Source: Ligula intestinalis (taxonomy: Eukaryota; Platyhelminthes; Cestoda; Diphyllobothriidea; Diphyllobothriidae). Taken from it: 64,000 nucleotides of DNA. Both the position numbers and the translations under genes were made by a program. The DNA lies in assembly GCA_036362985.1 (NCBI GenBank), contig JAYGXS010000003.1, positions 41,501,539-41,565,538 of the forward strand, in the 5' to 3' direction. Below the pieces are notes generated by a model, which had not been told where the DNA came from, did not search any database, and saw nothing but the letters and a program-made list of their open reading frames with translations. Positions 1-13,575 of the stretch are shown piece after piece (positions within the stretch are counted from its first letter, which is position 1; every line of letters starts with the position of its first letter).

Positions 1-3000
1 TCAGTAAATATTTGTTTCTCCTACTCAGTTGAAAGCGGATTACTCATTTATCAAATATCATAGTTGACCTTCAAGTCATATTGACCTGGTGAAATAGGTC
101 CTGAAGATGCAAAGTAGATAGAATAATGAACTGCCCATACAAGCAAACATAATGGTCATGTAACATGTGTTTAACAGGTGCAATCACACCAAAACGATAG
201 CAAGCTGACAAAAGACTCAGGTGTGGGAATAACTAATTGAGCAGAAATTCAGCGGCTACGTGGACTTCAGGAACAAAAATATTTATTAAATAAGTAAAAA
301 TAAGCGTGAGCCGTCGGAACGTTTAAGAGGAAAAATTGTTTCTCGAGTGACGAGCGAAGGTAAGAGAGAGATAAAGGGATGTCTTAGGCACTAGGCTGAA
401 TTAAATCCCTCATCAAAAAAGAAGGTTGTTCGTTAACAAACATTGAGCAAATCCTCTAGATGCGAAGACGGCAACTATACGTTTTCAGCTGAATAATAAA
501 AGGAGAGATGAGGTTTCAATCAAACGCTTTCTTAGTTTTAGTGAAAACGGCAGGAAGAAAGATAATAAGAAATTAAAAAGGACAGGAATGCAGGGAAATT
601 TTAAGTGAGCGCGACTGTGTGTTTGTATGTGATTTTCCACGAGGATTGATGGTATATTTAAAGTGGATCCCATTACAATAAGCAGTGATAAATAAATTTA
701 GGGATATTTTTGTAAAACACCGTAGGGACTTTTAAAATAAAATGACCCAATCGGTAGAAAATCACGTGCATTAGCCTTAAATTTCGGATACTCGTTGAAA
801 ACTATACTCAGAGACAATCATTATATCTGCTATTTTGATAAGGTATATGATGGAATAACAACTCTGTCCTATAAGCTTTGCTCTTTAACGTGCCCTAAAC
901 GTTCTTATCTGCGAATATCTTTTTGATAGATTGCAAGAAAATCTGAAATTTTAGTTTAAAAAAAGTCATGTTCCAGCCATCGGGCCTCAGTTTTTTCTAC
1001 AGAACTGATTAAGACACCTCGCCTCGATTACAAGAGAGGCTTGATATCATGCACGCAGATTAATCCATAATACTGCGAAACCATTTACTGGCTCTATTTC
1101 ATGTCCAAAGTTTTTACTAAGATGCAAAAAATCGATGAAGTATAATCGTATGTTGAGGCGACTGCATTAAAAATAAGCTGAACGTACTTGAGTTGTAAAG
1201 TCAGTCAGCGCGCGTAACGCACTCAAAGAGGAACCTGGACTCAAAGAAATAGACAGCAAATTTTACAACAAGAATTCTCATAAAAAACAATGAGCCTGGC
1301 GAATTAGCCTTTCTGATTATAAAAAAATATAAGTAAGAACAGCGGACGAAGGCTAATAAGCCAGAAATTATATGCTCAGTCTTCGTGGTTTTTGTGGGTA
1401 TTGTACTGTTATTTGCTATATGATGGCTGCAATGTACAACGGGATGCGCAAAACCCATAAACCATTTGATGAACACGCTATAAACATAAACAAAATGGTT
1501 GATCACAAACGACAGAAAATCAGATTTGTGTATCAGTAATGGATTACTGGACTTAATGAAGCAACATGTGTTTCCAGGGTTATGTGCCGTAAAGGTACTT
1601 AAGGTAAGGCAAATAATAAACCAGAAACGGCTTCCCGGCCTTCCATCATTTAACCGATCTTTGCACTCCGCATCTTGTACTTGAACAACCGCATACCATA
1701 TTTCTTCAAAAACGAAAATTCACGGAACAATCAAAAAAATTGTGCAAAGGCATCCACTAACACGATCAACGAATAATAAACCACTTCAAAATAAATCACA
1801 AAGCAAAATATTCATTGCAAGTAAAATTTCAGTTAGCATGAAAACAGTTGGCTTAAGACAAGCGAAGGTGTAAAAAGCAAATTAATTCGTTTGGAATGCG
1901 TACAGTAGAATTATAGTGGTACTATGTGTTTTTCTATGTCTGAACAAATAAATGGTATTTGCACAGTAAAGTTTAATAATAATTTTCATACGTTTTTGTT
2001 GCGTATTTCCCGAGCTTAGTATGTTATGAATCCTGACACAATTTCAAGTCTGGTTCATTTGCTCATGTGTTGCAGACGTATATTTTGTGATATCTAAAAA
2101 GCTTATATGCTTCCATATTGGCTGATGTCTAGTGGATTGAAGCTGTGATGACGTCGCTTGAGATTGCTGATGCAGATTTCATATGATTCGAAAATTTTAT
2201 AAGGCCAAATGTTCATAAGTCGTTCGGTGCCTATGAAATATAATTAGTATTGGAAAAATATTACGCAAGCAAAATAATTGGGTCTATTGTTTATTTTAGC
2301 CCGTATTCACAGCATTTGCATTTCTCCTATCGGAAGAAGGTGCTGTTTGGCATGAAGATCCTTTGAAATTCAAACCAATTATACTTCCAAGTCTGATAAA
2401 CCTTCGTCTTTGTTTTCTCTGTTCACTGCCTATGTATTACGAGAGTGTCAGATGTATTTCGCATCTTTCATTTATCACAACGAACGCAGACCGGCCTTTC
2501 AAAATGTGCCCCATTCTTCCATGAAAACGAAATGGAAAACCAGCGATAGAAGTAAACATCCGCGGATATTTTGAAACACTCAATATAGCAAGAATGTTCT
2601 TCAGGCGTTCTTCTTGCTTGATTACTTAGATGGACGGTATCTATATTGCGCATCTTATTAGCTGATCAACAGAGGAAGGCATAAACTACAAAGCCTTCGT
2701 GAGTTTTGCTGATCGTAGAAATGACAGCAGGATAAACAAATGAAACTAGAAGTTGAAAATGCGATTATCGATCAGGTACTGGAACGTTACGGCCGCCATT
2801 TGCCTTGAAACTCGATCAAAAGGCCCTAAAGTCAGTCAAATAGAAACCAGCAGTTCAGGTTAATAAGGTTAAGTGAAAAAAAAATTGGAAATGTGATAGC
2901 CATTTCTGTATCGTTTAGGGGCACCAGCCAACCGTATTCATAGAATCAATAACAGTTTTTTGGAAGGTAAAGTATTAAGAAGGTGGTTCTTTAGCCTTAA

Positions 3001-3380
3001 GAGGAGATCATATAAAGTTAAGTAAAAAAACATTCGTTACGCGGCCGGTTGCCCCGCGTTTCTACGGGATGTAACTAACCCATAGTACCTTCATATGCGA
3101 CTGAAAAAGCATCCGACTGAAACAGTTGGCAGATTGCCCAAATTTCAACTTATGAATTATGTTTTTACATACTGAACTTTTAATTTTGTTTTGTTTTAGG
3201 TAAATTTTAATAGATTTGTAATAAAAAGACATTGACATTTATGGGCCAGTACTGAGGAATATAAAGAAAAGGAAGACAATAGAAAACAGGCAGGAGAGAC
3301 AAAAATACATTTCCCTCAAAAGGTGGAGTGCTTCCTTAATGATATTTCTGCCTCTTTAACCAAAAAGAGATGATCCTATC
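1..3380. other. Non-coding stretch, nothing recognised
   Basis: AT-rich sequence with only short open frames (about 100 codons or fewer) showing no family motif. I see no tRNA, long repeat or retroelement motif here. It may be intergenic or intronic; no splice-flanked exon could be supported. Confidence 0.5.
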
Positions 3381-3680
3381 TTAAAACCTTACAGAATTCA
3401 GGAATCCATAGCAAAACCGACGAAGGCGGACATGTTTAATATATAGGATACCAGATGGATGATGATGTTGATGTGCGTAGTAACATGCGAAAGATGACAC
3501 ATCGTTTGGATGCAATCCTATCAGCGGAACCACGTCAAAATGGACAAACATTGCATCCGCGCACAATTTAATCCATCGTCTCTAGAGCCAGTTAGTTACA
3601 GTCTTGGAATAGTGCTATGCATCGAACTTTGCAGTGAGTATCATAATTGACAGAGAATGCTTATAGGCCAACTATACCGC
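3381..3680 (-). pseudogene. Possible Penelope-like RT scrap
   Basis: On the minus strand a 61-codon open stretch begins IKLCADAMFVHFDVVPL and continues to a PND triplet. This lines up with the Penelope-like reverse transcriptase motif that usually reads roughly L-x-ADE-x-MVSFDVVSLFTSIPPD, which carries the first catalytic Asp of the palm. The FDVV core is kept. The rest of the open stretch (a histidine-rich run and a hydrophobic tail) does not look like RT, and upstream the frame meets stops quickly. At best this is a very short, old fragment. The match is brief and could be chance, but the window holds several clearer Penelope remnants, which raises the prior. Confidence 0.35.
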
Positions 3681-6600
3681 ACAAATATAGAGAAACTGCT
3701 GATAACCCAGGTAACTTTGATTCGTATTCCATTTATATATGCTTAACGTTAAAATGAGGGTTAATGTGGGGATTCCGGTCATCTGCGCCCGACCCCACCC
3801 AAGTCTGCTTGACTCTTCTTAACAGCGAGCTTCATAGGGTTAGCGAAGAAACAATACAGTAGGTGCAACGCAGATTTTCTGTCACTTGAAACTACCTTAC
3901 GCGTAAGTCACTCCCCCTGCAGCAGCCTGCTGTGGAACGCACAGTTTACTTCGTCGGATACGAAGGTCAAACCGCCGTTTGCGTTAAGACACGGGTATCC
4001 CTATATTAAGTTTAAGCGGATGCGTCCTTATTCCGCTGTCCCATCCATACTTGCTAAACATTTGCAAATGAGCCATCAGGAAGGGTACCATGATCTAACG
4101 AAATATGACCGTTTAAACTTTTGAGTATATTGGAAGATACCGTAGATTGAATACCCCAGTTTTGAATATTTTCTTGCACGTATAAATGAAGGTGAATGAA
4201 TATGGAAGGATAAATACAAAAATTGAATACCACTGACGTATTCATTTTGACACAATAAATTTTCACATGTATCCGGAACAAAGCTCCTCCAAAAGCTAGG
4301 TTTTATTTTTTTATGAAATATTTGGGGTAAAGTGGTGCAACAATAAATATGTACATCCGTCTCAAGAAATAATTTTTAAATGAAAATGCACTTTTACATT
4401 CATCTTAGCATTTAAATTGCTCGCGAATAAAAAAAGGTTTGTGCTGTATGTTCACGCTTAATGCATAAAATATAATGAAAAAGGGCACACTGTTAACCAT
4501 CCTGGGCGCCGTTTTATTATATGGCCACCCAATGGGGCAAGCCAAGATGCAGACAGATATCTAGAAAAAGAAGAGGATTGAGCAAATAGCCGTATTTTGA
4601 ATAAAAATATATTTGTTTCGTATCGGGCAAAACCTCTTTAAACTTTGTAATGCCCTAACAAGTCGACCATCAGCTCCTTATCGTTTCGGGAATCTATTTT
4701 TGTAAGAAGTGGAAACCACGGACAGTTTTTAGCAAATAAAATATTAAATCGTGTTTTAAAGACGCAACTTGTTCATAACAGTTTAAAGGTAGATGAGGGT
4801 ATTTTAACTAAAAATAATTTTGTCTTCGTTATATTTCTCCAATCGGCAAGAACGGTTAAAGTTTAGGGCTTCTTTAACTATGACGTTAACGGTCATCTGG
4901 AAAATCCAAACTCTGACGATCACACTATTCCAATAAAAACTTTAACGAAATATATTACTTTGAAAGGTGGGACTGCCTTTAGAGGCCCTTTTTGCCTTTG
5001 AATTGTAGCAGTAACCTCTTTTACATTTAAAGTAACCCGACTTTCCCTTTTTTCGTCAACTCCGCCAATCTAATGTTGAACTGCCCTCAATTGACATCAG
5101 TGTCCTGAGCAACAAGATTTTATGCTGATGGATTTGATTATCCTTTGTTTCTTCAATTTAATATTTTATAATCACTTCCACCACAGTTAAGTATTCATTT
5201 ACACGGACTAAAAATAATTAAATGTTTGACCACAAAATATGCTTGAACTTTGGATGGAGGGAATATATATTTAAGGGGCCCTACAAGACAGTTTTGCCTA
5301 TATAAACTACATTGGACAAAAATAGCGAACTGTACCCTTTAGAGCGGGGAGTAAACACTGACAAACTTCAACACTTCCGTGACTCAGAAAATTCCACCGT
5401 AATGTTACTGCTTATTCTTTCTTTAGATAGGCAAAATAGTATGCATTAGAGTACGTTTGCTTATACCTCATCAATTTTTTCTACAACACGGATCTTTTGA
5501 ACCCAGTAACAAGCACATCAGCGGAATCAAGCAAAATCTTTTTTGAGTTAGTTAATTATAACTTACACGATACGAAAGCGGGAGTACTGCACAGAATTCA
5601 CGCAACCAAAAAATCGGATTAAACAACCATTATGCGAAGCTTGTTTCTTTATTTAAATTTGACTAATTCTCAGGTTATATTTGCAGCAAATTAATTTCAA
5701 TAAATTTGATAATATTAATCTGCTTTTGTTGCATTGTTTGTCGAATCAATTCAGATGGACTGACTTTAATCCATCCATCTGCTAGCTAGCTGAAATGTGT
5801 CTTAGCGCCATTGTGCAGGATTCTCACCAATTTAAATTTGTTCACCAATAAAGTGATAAGCATGCCTTGCCCGAGGCTCTCGATCGTGCTCATTCTGTCT
5901 TAACACTCGGTCCGGATGTGCCATATTGTCGACATCACAGCAGATAACGCACAAGTATGTTTTTACTACCACCTAATTTACACACACTTCGGCCTGGAAC
6001 ACACGAAAGGAATGGTCGGTAGGAATGTCGGAAATTTCATGCGCAGCCTTAAGGTGCTATTTTTGTTATTTTTGCGAAGAAGTAAAATGTACTGTTTAAA
6101 CATAGTTGTTGTAAAATATCATGGCTAAATGTGCAGATGAGAGACTTATGAGAGAAGCATTTTCCTTTCTCACATCATGGCTACATAATAAGAGGGCAGG
6201 CCACATGCGCAGGGAAAGCATATTATGTCACTTGAAAAAGACAAGTATGTGCATAAAAATCAACCAGTTTTAGTTTTATTCGTGCAGACGTACCGATATT
6301 CAGGTTCAACCTGTTTAAGTGGCAGTGGCATCACGTTATTCGACTGCTCTCCGAAAAAAAACACGAAAAATATCGCACACAGACATCAATAGAGGAACGT
6401 TGTTAGTATACTTGTGATAAAGGGAAGAATTCAAACAAAAATGCTTGATTTGACCAGCGTAAGTGATTCTTCTGGAAATTTTGCAGATTTTTAACCGAAT
6501 AAGCGCACCTACAACAAAGTTAGTAGTAAGAAAATGCATAACTTTTGAAATTTGCTCTTAAATTTGTTTCCATTTTCATATTTGCTTTTCTTCCATAAGC

Positions 6601-8380
6601 TGTAACAGAAATAAATGAAACCATGACCTTAGTCTGGTGTCTTCGTTCAAAAATAAATAAAAAAATCGTCAAACGTGATTAATTCAAATTTGAGATAAGC
6701 AGGGTTCTAAATTGCTGATAATCGACTGAATGCCTGTTTATTCCGTGAAACCAACGCTCGAACAATATTAATTTACTATACCACTTAATGCGAGGGCGGT
6801 CGATATTTCTTCTTTTTTATCGGTGCTCCATCGATGCACATGTGTTCTTCTTTTGCTACGTTTCATGGAACAGAGGATGCCTTGTTAAAAAATCCACGGA
6901 ACATGTTAAATATCTTCAAATTATTAACCACGCATACACATTTCCCATTTTGACGTCCTTTATTTGGCGTACTTACTGTTTCATGATGATGCATAATATG
7001 TTTTACAAAAACATCAAAAAAAATATATGATAAACGTTTTTGATGAGATGGTGAGTTTTTGGACACTTCCTTGCAGAAAACCGATTTATCACATTTTTAA
7101 CATTATTGCCAACGAAAAGTAACGCCGAAAGTGGAAGTCGGCTGTTTATGTGGCCGAGATAGATTCAATATCCTTAACAAAAATTCATGTCTTTTTAACA
7201 ACTCTTGAAATTTGCTATTTCGCTGAAGTATGTTTGCATATGTTATCTTTTTTCTAGGCCAAGACATGGCAAAAACGTGGATACTTGATTGTCCTTTTAT
7301 CTTTCTTTAAACCAGGTAAACGTTTCCTGTTGAAAATGGAAGAACCCATCGTTTCGATTCTTTTTGTTATATTTGTATGCCCTACGGCTATATTTTAAGA
7401 TTTCTATTATACAGCAGCGTGTGTGCATGAATAATAAGAGGTTGCGAAAAGTGCCTGTAGTCTGCATCTATCGTTTCCAAATTACAGTAGCAAAAGTATA
7501 CTCATGCCAAATTGTGTAATCCCAGGCTTCTAATTTGACACAACTTCTTCTGAAGGGCAGATTCGCGATAAAAGGTTATACTTTTCAGAAAGAGCAGTAA
7601 AACAATGAAGCATTTTAACGAAGGAATATCAGTAGGCGTTATTACTGCATTTTTCGCCATGACATGAAACAGATTAAGAAATCGGATTTTTTCTACATTG
7701 ATAAAACATTCAGTTTCGAAAAATAACAACTTGTTTACACCTTGCTAAAATGTTTACGTGAAGATAAAAATAAATTAAAAAATGTGTCAAGCTTAATTCG
7801 ATAAATCCTTCGAATTAGAATGTATCTCTACTAAGAATAAAACACGTGCGGACGCGCAAAGTCAGTCTGTAATGGCTAATACCATACAAAACTTCTGGAA
7901 TACAAATAAGCGTTTATTTTTTCTGAGCAATTTTAATCTTTACCCAGCCTCATGTATTTGTAAACACAGTCTGCTTTCAATGGTTACATGTTGTGAAAAG
8001 GTCTTGGCGTATCAATAATATGGAGTTATTCTAGCTCTCCGCAGTTGACTGTTTCAATGTTTGTCTTCAAGATTCATAGAACATGTTAAATAATGTATTT
8101 CATTTGTGTTAGTAAAACCGCGTTTAAATAAGTAGCCTGTAAGAATTTCCCTTTATTAAGATACTCAAAATCGTTCTAAACAGTAACGCGGAAGCAAAAC
8201 TACTGTCCAGTCGTTTTTAATTGAAGCACTCCAGAAAGGCTGTATTTTTTCAGTCGGATTACTCTCCTGCCGACAGGATGAAACGCCCCAAACGGAGATC
8301 AGGATCTAGTGATTTACAAGGACCATATAGCTAAAAGACATTCCGTCTTCTCATGAATCAAACCAATTTGAATGACCACA
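3681..8380. other. Non-coding stretch, nothing recognised
   Basis: AT-rich DNA with scattered short open frames, none over about 80 codons and none with a recognisable motif. Small local hairpins occur, for example around 5750-5795, but no long repeat. Confidence 0.5.
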
Positions 8381-10865
8381 CAGCTACTCCAGTCGAGTGC
8401 GTCGGGGTTAAAAATAGACCACACAAGAAGTGAACGCTGACATTTATACATATTAATGCGCAAAGCTTAGTTGCAAAAATGCATGAAATAATGATCAACG
8501 TTTCCTACCTCCGTCTAGACGTTAGTTCGACAACAGAAAAATGGTTGTCGAAACAGATTGACAATCTTCTGTAAAGACGGAGACCACCAAAAGGGTGGAG
8601 GCGTAGCAACCTTCGTGAAAAACGGTTTGCATGTTTTTGACAAAACCGTTTATATGTCTTGTCCGGAAGTGGTATGGTAGACTGTAAGAGTAATGGGTTT
8701 TCAAACCCTCGATATCTTTAGTGTCTACTGACGAATTCAAGCAGATAAAAATGATCTCTATTTCATGGACTGGGCATCCACACTCTACGACAATGTCGAA
8801 GAAGCTTGGAAACAATTCAAAGAGATAGTCTATAACCTTATCTCTATCCACTGCCCAATCATCCGCAGAAAACTTCGTCTTTAAAAAAGGAAGGTAACAG
8901 GAAGAGAAAACTGTGGAAATGGTCCCTTATTGATAGGACACCTGAATCCCTCAACAGTTAGAAAGTGCAGCGGCAGTGGGTCAAATGTCTCATTGCCAGA
9001 GATCAAAAGATGTTCCAAAAGGATCTGTTAAACCATGCTCTAAAATCAGAGAACAAGGATAAGGCTGACCAACTGCCTCAGTTCGTTCGGTCCATCGTGA
9101 CGACTGAACCCGACTTTTCTCCCTCCACTTATGACGACGATGCTTAGTCTTTTCTAGACACAGTCCTATTCAACGAAGAAATAATGGAGAGAGGTAATGG
9201 AGTTGAAAGAATCGACCTCCCCAGGCCCCAATGCAAACTGCTGAAGGAGCTAGCTTCTGAAAGGGATAAGCCGCTAGCCTAGATCTTCCGGACGTCAGTT
9301 GTTACTGGGTGCCTACCATCTGATTGGAAGACAGCGACGTTCACTCCCCTTTTCAAACGTGGACGCCGAGCGTACGCAAATAATTACAGGCCGCGAGTCT
9401 TACCTCAATTTGTTGCAAAACCATGGGAAAATAATTAAGAAGGCGATGATGCAGTTCCTCGAGAAGAATCACGTCCTTTTCGATGCCCAACTTGATTTTC
9501 GTAGTGGTAGGTCCTGTCTTACGAATCTGCTCTTCTCACTTCACCGCTGGACCAAAACACGTGAAGAGGGCAAAATGGTGCATGCCATCTACATTGACAT
9601 CAAAAGGACGTTCGAATCCATCCCTCACCAACGCCTGCTGCATAAGGTACGCAGCGCAGGCGTTTGCGGGAACTTTTTACTATGGATCCAACACTTTTTA
9701 AAGGACGGTCCCAACGAGTACATGTCGGTCGCCAGTAGTCCTCGGGGTGACCTGTTGTGATTTGCATCCCACAGGGCTTAGTTTTAGGTCCCACATTATT
9801 CCTGATTTTCATCAACGACTGTGGTATCACCTTGTTTGCTGATGCCATTTACTTATGAAAAGTCGTCCAAAATACGGCAGACGAAAACAATCTGCACGAT
9901 AACTTGAACAGATTGGAGGACTGGTCAAAACTTTGGCTGGTGTCTTTCAATTTGAATGAATGCAACATTCTTCAAATCGGCAGTTGTAAGACATCCAGCA
10001 CAAAGGTCTATCCTTTAAATGGTACACCACTGCAACAACTTGAGAGTCAGAAGGACTTGGTTAGGTGGATCACTTCTTTACTCGAGCCAATGCTCAACTG
10101 TACGAAGGTGGCGAATTCAGCCAGATCTATATTACAGCTGATTAGATGTGCCTTTATTGGGTTTGAAAAAGACAGCTTTTCCAAAATCTTTGGTAGGTTC
10201 GTTCGGCCGCACCTGGAATTCGCTAAACAGGCATAGGGACCTTGGACTTTCAAAGACTGTACCCTGTTTAGGAAGGTCCAGAAGCGAGCGACAAAATGGT
10301 CAAAGGTCTGGGAACACTGCCCTATGCAAGCAGTCTGTCAACCCTTGATCCATTTCTACTTTCCTACAGACAAATTTGAGGGGACCTCATACTTACCCTC
10401 CGTATTTTGAATAACCTGGATTGTTGTTCCGCTGTCGATGAATTCTTTGTCCGGGGTAATACGCCAACTTTATGCAGGCGTCCCCTTAAACTATGCCCTG
10501 GAAAAGCACTGACCCACGGACGATAGTTCCTCTTCAGCAACAGAGTAGTTGTAGCGTGAAACGCCCTTATAGGAGAGGTTGTCCTCTCCACTTAAGAGTA
10601 GATTGGACAAACATCAAGCACAAACTCACTAAAAACCGTTTAAATACCACTGCATTACATTTTACTCGTGATTAGCCAGTTTTTATGTTTTTGTTATAAA
10701 TATGACTACAAAACAACTGTGCTGTCCTCCCGGAACATGTAATTGCCGTACTTATAATTTTTTTTGTATGTGTTTATTTCCTATAATCTTGTTATTCATA
10801 GGGAGTCCAAAGGCATTCATCTATCTTTTTCTCAAGAAGCTGATACTGATACTATTTAGATAGTG
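8380..10865 (+). mobile_element. Degraded CR1-like non-LTR retrotransposon
   Basis: A LINE remnant readable on the + strand across several frames. From about 8430 the frame reads LTFIHINAQSLVAKMHE, then LDVSSTTEKWLS, the N-terminal part of an APE-type endonuclease (the TE-x-W motif region). After a frame change it continues GGGVATFVKNGLHVF (about 8590-8640). The middle of the endonuclease is missing: the reading passes to WASTLYDNVEEAWKQFKEI (about 8768-8830), a linker before the RT. The RT spans about 9290-9900. The last stretch (9900-10240) is the thumb and C-terminal part with LNRLEDWSKLWLVSFN. The 3' end is AT-rich and finishes near 10830-10865 with a short GATACT-type repeat, as in CR1/Jockey-type elements. 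There are several stops and frameshifts, so it cannot be autonomous. CR1 versus a sister clade is inferred from the general motif pattern. Confidence 0.8.
9290..10236 (+). pseudogene. Reverse transcriptase domain of the CR1-like LINE (dead)
   Basis: The domain starts with CLPSDWKTATFTPLFKRG (from about 9308), the typical entry to a non-LTR RT. After a frameshift it continues in an open frame at 9299-9760 with KKAMMQFLEKNHVLFDAQ, then a degraded FRSGRSCLTNLLFSLHRW and a palm motif reading IYIDIKRTFESIPHQRL, where the canonical form is D-x-x-x-AFDxVPHxxL; the first catalytic Asp is kept. A second frame change leads to IPQGLVLGPTLFLIFIND (about 9765-9825), the template-grip motif. The catalytic F/YADD box reads FADA at about 9838-9849, so the second Asp of the pair is replaced, and a stop follows four codons later. 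This alone should abolish polymerase activity. Confidence 0.8.
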
Positions 10866-13575
10866 TTTTTACCATTAAATTCACACAAATATTTTATAGA
10901 ACACACGTTCAAACATATTTTGTACGTTTTCATTGAATTGAAAGTGGCGCCGGTCCCAAACATTAAACAAAACTAAAGGACAGTTTTTTGTTTTAAAAAT
11001 GTTTTTTAATGATAATTTTGACGAACGCAGAGTGTCATTCTACATGTCGCCTATCTGCCAATTACGTAAGGCTGCTTGTAACTTATAAAATATGGTCAAA
11101 ATCGACTGCAAATCTGAATGTGTGATTTACCTTGCACGAAAAAAACACAATTTATATTTTGGTAAGCCTGAATATAATCGTACAGGAAAAAGGGGCTAAA
11201 CATTCGTCAGGAGTTTAACAAGTTTGCGAAAACGACTACCTTCACTTTTTGAAAATACACAGTTTGAGAATGACCTTATTCAATACCTACTGAGTACAAA
11301 AGTAACATTTTATGCATGGTTTCTGTAAAAGTATTTTACTTTTTAGGGGCACCGATAATTAATGTAAAGTATGAATGCTAATTTTATACTACGCAGAGTA
11401 CAGTTTATGAGTGCCCCGATAGAAAACTTTACATCAAAAGCATTTAATCAGCATTTTTTTCAATCCTAATGAAATAAAAATTTTAAGGCAATGGCATCAT
11501 TTAAAAGTTTGCATAACAGGTTGTTAGAGCAAAAATTTAACTAAAATGATATTTTCGGTACCATACAATTATTATAACAGATCAGAAGGCATTTTTCCTG
11601 TAACTTGATGGGTCGTCTACAAATTTAGGCGTGGAACCAACTTTGTGCGTTCCAAACCTCGGGTAATCTCAAATGAGACAATTGTAATACACACATTGTT
11701 GCATAATAGATTCATTTAATATTTTCCACACCATTTTGTATCCATTATTAAGTCTGTGACTGACTCTGCCACTGTTTTTCGGTTGGAAAGCAGAAAGATA
11801 ATTCAAATGCATTTCTTATTCCAGCAATCGATTTTTGTCCTTTCTACTTCAGCATTTGTTCATTTTTTGAAATTAGAATAAACTTCGCATAGACGAAGGC
11901 TTAACAAAAACGCTCCCTTTGTCATAAAAACTGCAAAGCAGAAAATAAGGTGCAGCAGAAGCAAGACAACAATACGGCATGGGTAATTAGATGTGCACTG
12001 CAATTCTTACGGAAACTGGGCTTATTAAATATCGCAGCCAATCCTATTGAGCGGGTGGAAGGGCAGAGCTATCCTTGCAGCTGCCTTTTTTGGCAAGCAA
12101 GCTCGCATATTTTTCTTGAGCAGACAGCGTGCTGTCAGATCAGTCTTAAATTGCTGTCTTTAAACCTTAATATACCACAGCTTACCAAACAGAAGGCAAC
12201 TATCGTTTTCGACAAAATATTTTCTATAATATGCATGAACCAGCAGAGGATAAGGTCGTTTTACAAAATTTGACATCACACTGAAACTGCTATAATCTCT
12301 GAAGGTTGCATGTTGATCTAGTTAATCAAAGGAAAAAAAGTAAAGTTCATATTCAGCTTTCGGATTTATCTTCTTCTTACACTATAAATATGCAAAGTCA
12401 TAGAAGGCCGAAGCTTAGTCATTCCGCCCAGCTGAAACAAATGTCCGCGTAAAATATTCTTTCAAAAATACTCTGTCTTAGCAAATAAAATTATTTTTAT
12501 GGCATCCAGAGAAGATAAAAGTAAGAACAGAGATACGGCTTACAGATGGACTCTTAAATGTGATTCAAGCGCACTCTGAAATCAACTCTTTAGAATCTAG
12601 CCAGGGCATCAGTTGTAACTGCATATCTTCGCTATCTAGAAGAAAAAACAGTAGTCTTGATTATCATTTTACGATAGGATTATACAGTGTCAGGCCAGCT
12701 CCTTTCCTGGAAAATTTAAAGTTCTGCATAACTCGCAAACCTACTTTAGCTATTGAGTGAATGCGCCACTCGGGTGTTCATTGTTTTTCATTCTTGGCAA
12801 CAACACTAAGTTTGGTTGGGGACTTCTGCATTCTATTAGGAATACTGCATCTGTGAGCATTCTGTAAAATGCGTGCGTCTATATTTATGCTATAATTTCT
12901 GCAAAATTTGCCGAAGTTAACTTGATTGATGTTGATAAGTATATGTCAAGACAAATAAACATCCCTTTTGCTCTGCCCGTGAGCAAAATGCTTTCGAACT
13001 GATTGACAGTGAAGGACAGTCGACTGGTTTGGAAGGAGGAAAAAGAGGGCGAGAAAATAATGCCAAAACTGGAGAATCCATAATTGGTCACATCTGCGAT
13101 TTTCGTACATCAACGAACCTGACGCAAATGAACCTATCACGTTGCGCCTAGAGGCCTAGTTAGAAACTTGCCATCTGACGGGCTATATCGGCCCTTCTCA
13201 AGGCTGAAATCAAAGGTGCGATAGCTCCTGAGCAGTACAAAATTAATAGTACTGTTAGGCATGCGAGTTTTTAAACGCCCTCAGGAGACCCTTAGAAGTG
13301 AATAGGTCGTGCGGATGGCACGCGTTGCCTTATTATTTAGCACTGCCAAATAAAAAGTTCGTGTTCAAGGCTGGTAATGTTGCGTAGGTCTTACCATCAA
13401 ATCACAGTGGAGAAGAGGAAAAAGTATGCTCAACTATTCAAAAGTCTGTTCAAATTCATGTAGCGCGTGTTAGACGACACCACCCACGAGGCATGGAAAT
13501 TCGGGGCTGCTTTGCCAAATAGACAGATTTTCTTTGCTCAGAAGGGCAATTAATCTGTTTCTTATATTCACCCGT
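10866..13575. other. Non-coding stretch with a small hairpin
   Basis: No recognisable gene. Around 11344-11425 the sequences GGGGCAC and GTGCCCC face each other across about 65 bases and could form a stem. The 107-codon open frame at 11950-12273 has no family motif and looks random. From 13140 to 13570 the sequence is less AT-rich and could be an old repeat I do not recognise. Confidence 0.4.

Noticed and set aside
1201..2653. Several 60-100 codon open frames on both strands
   Set aside because: Length is what AT-rich random DNA gives, frames overlap on both strands, and no motif is present.
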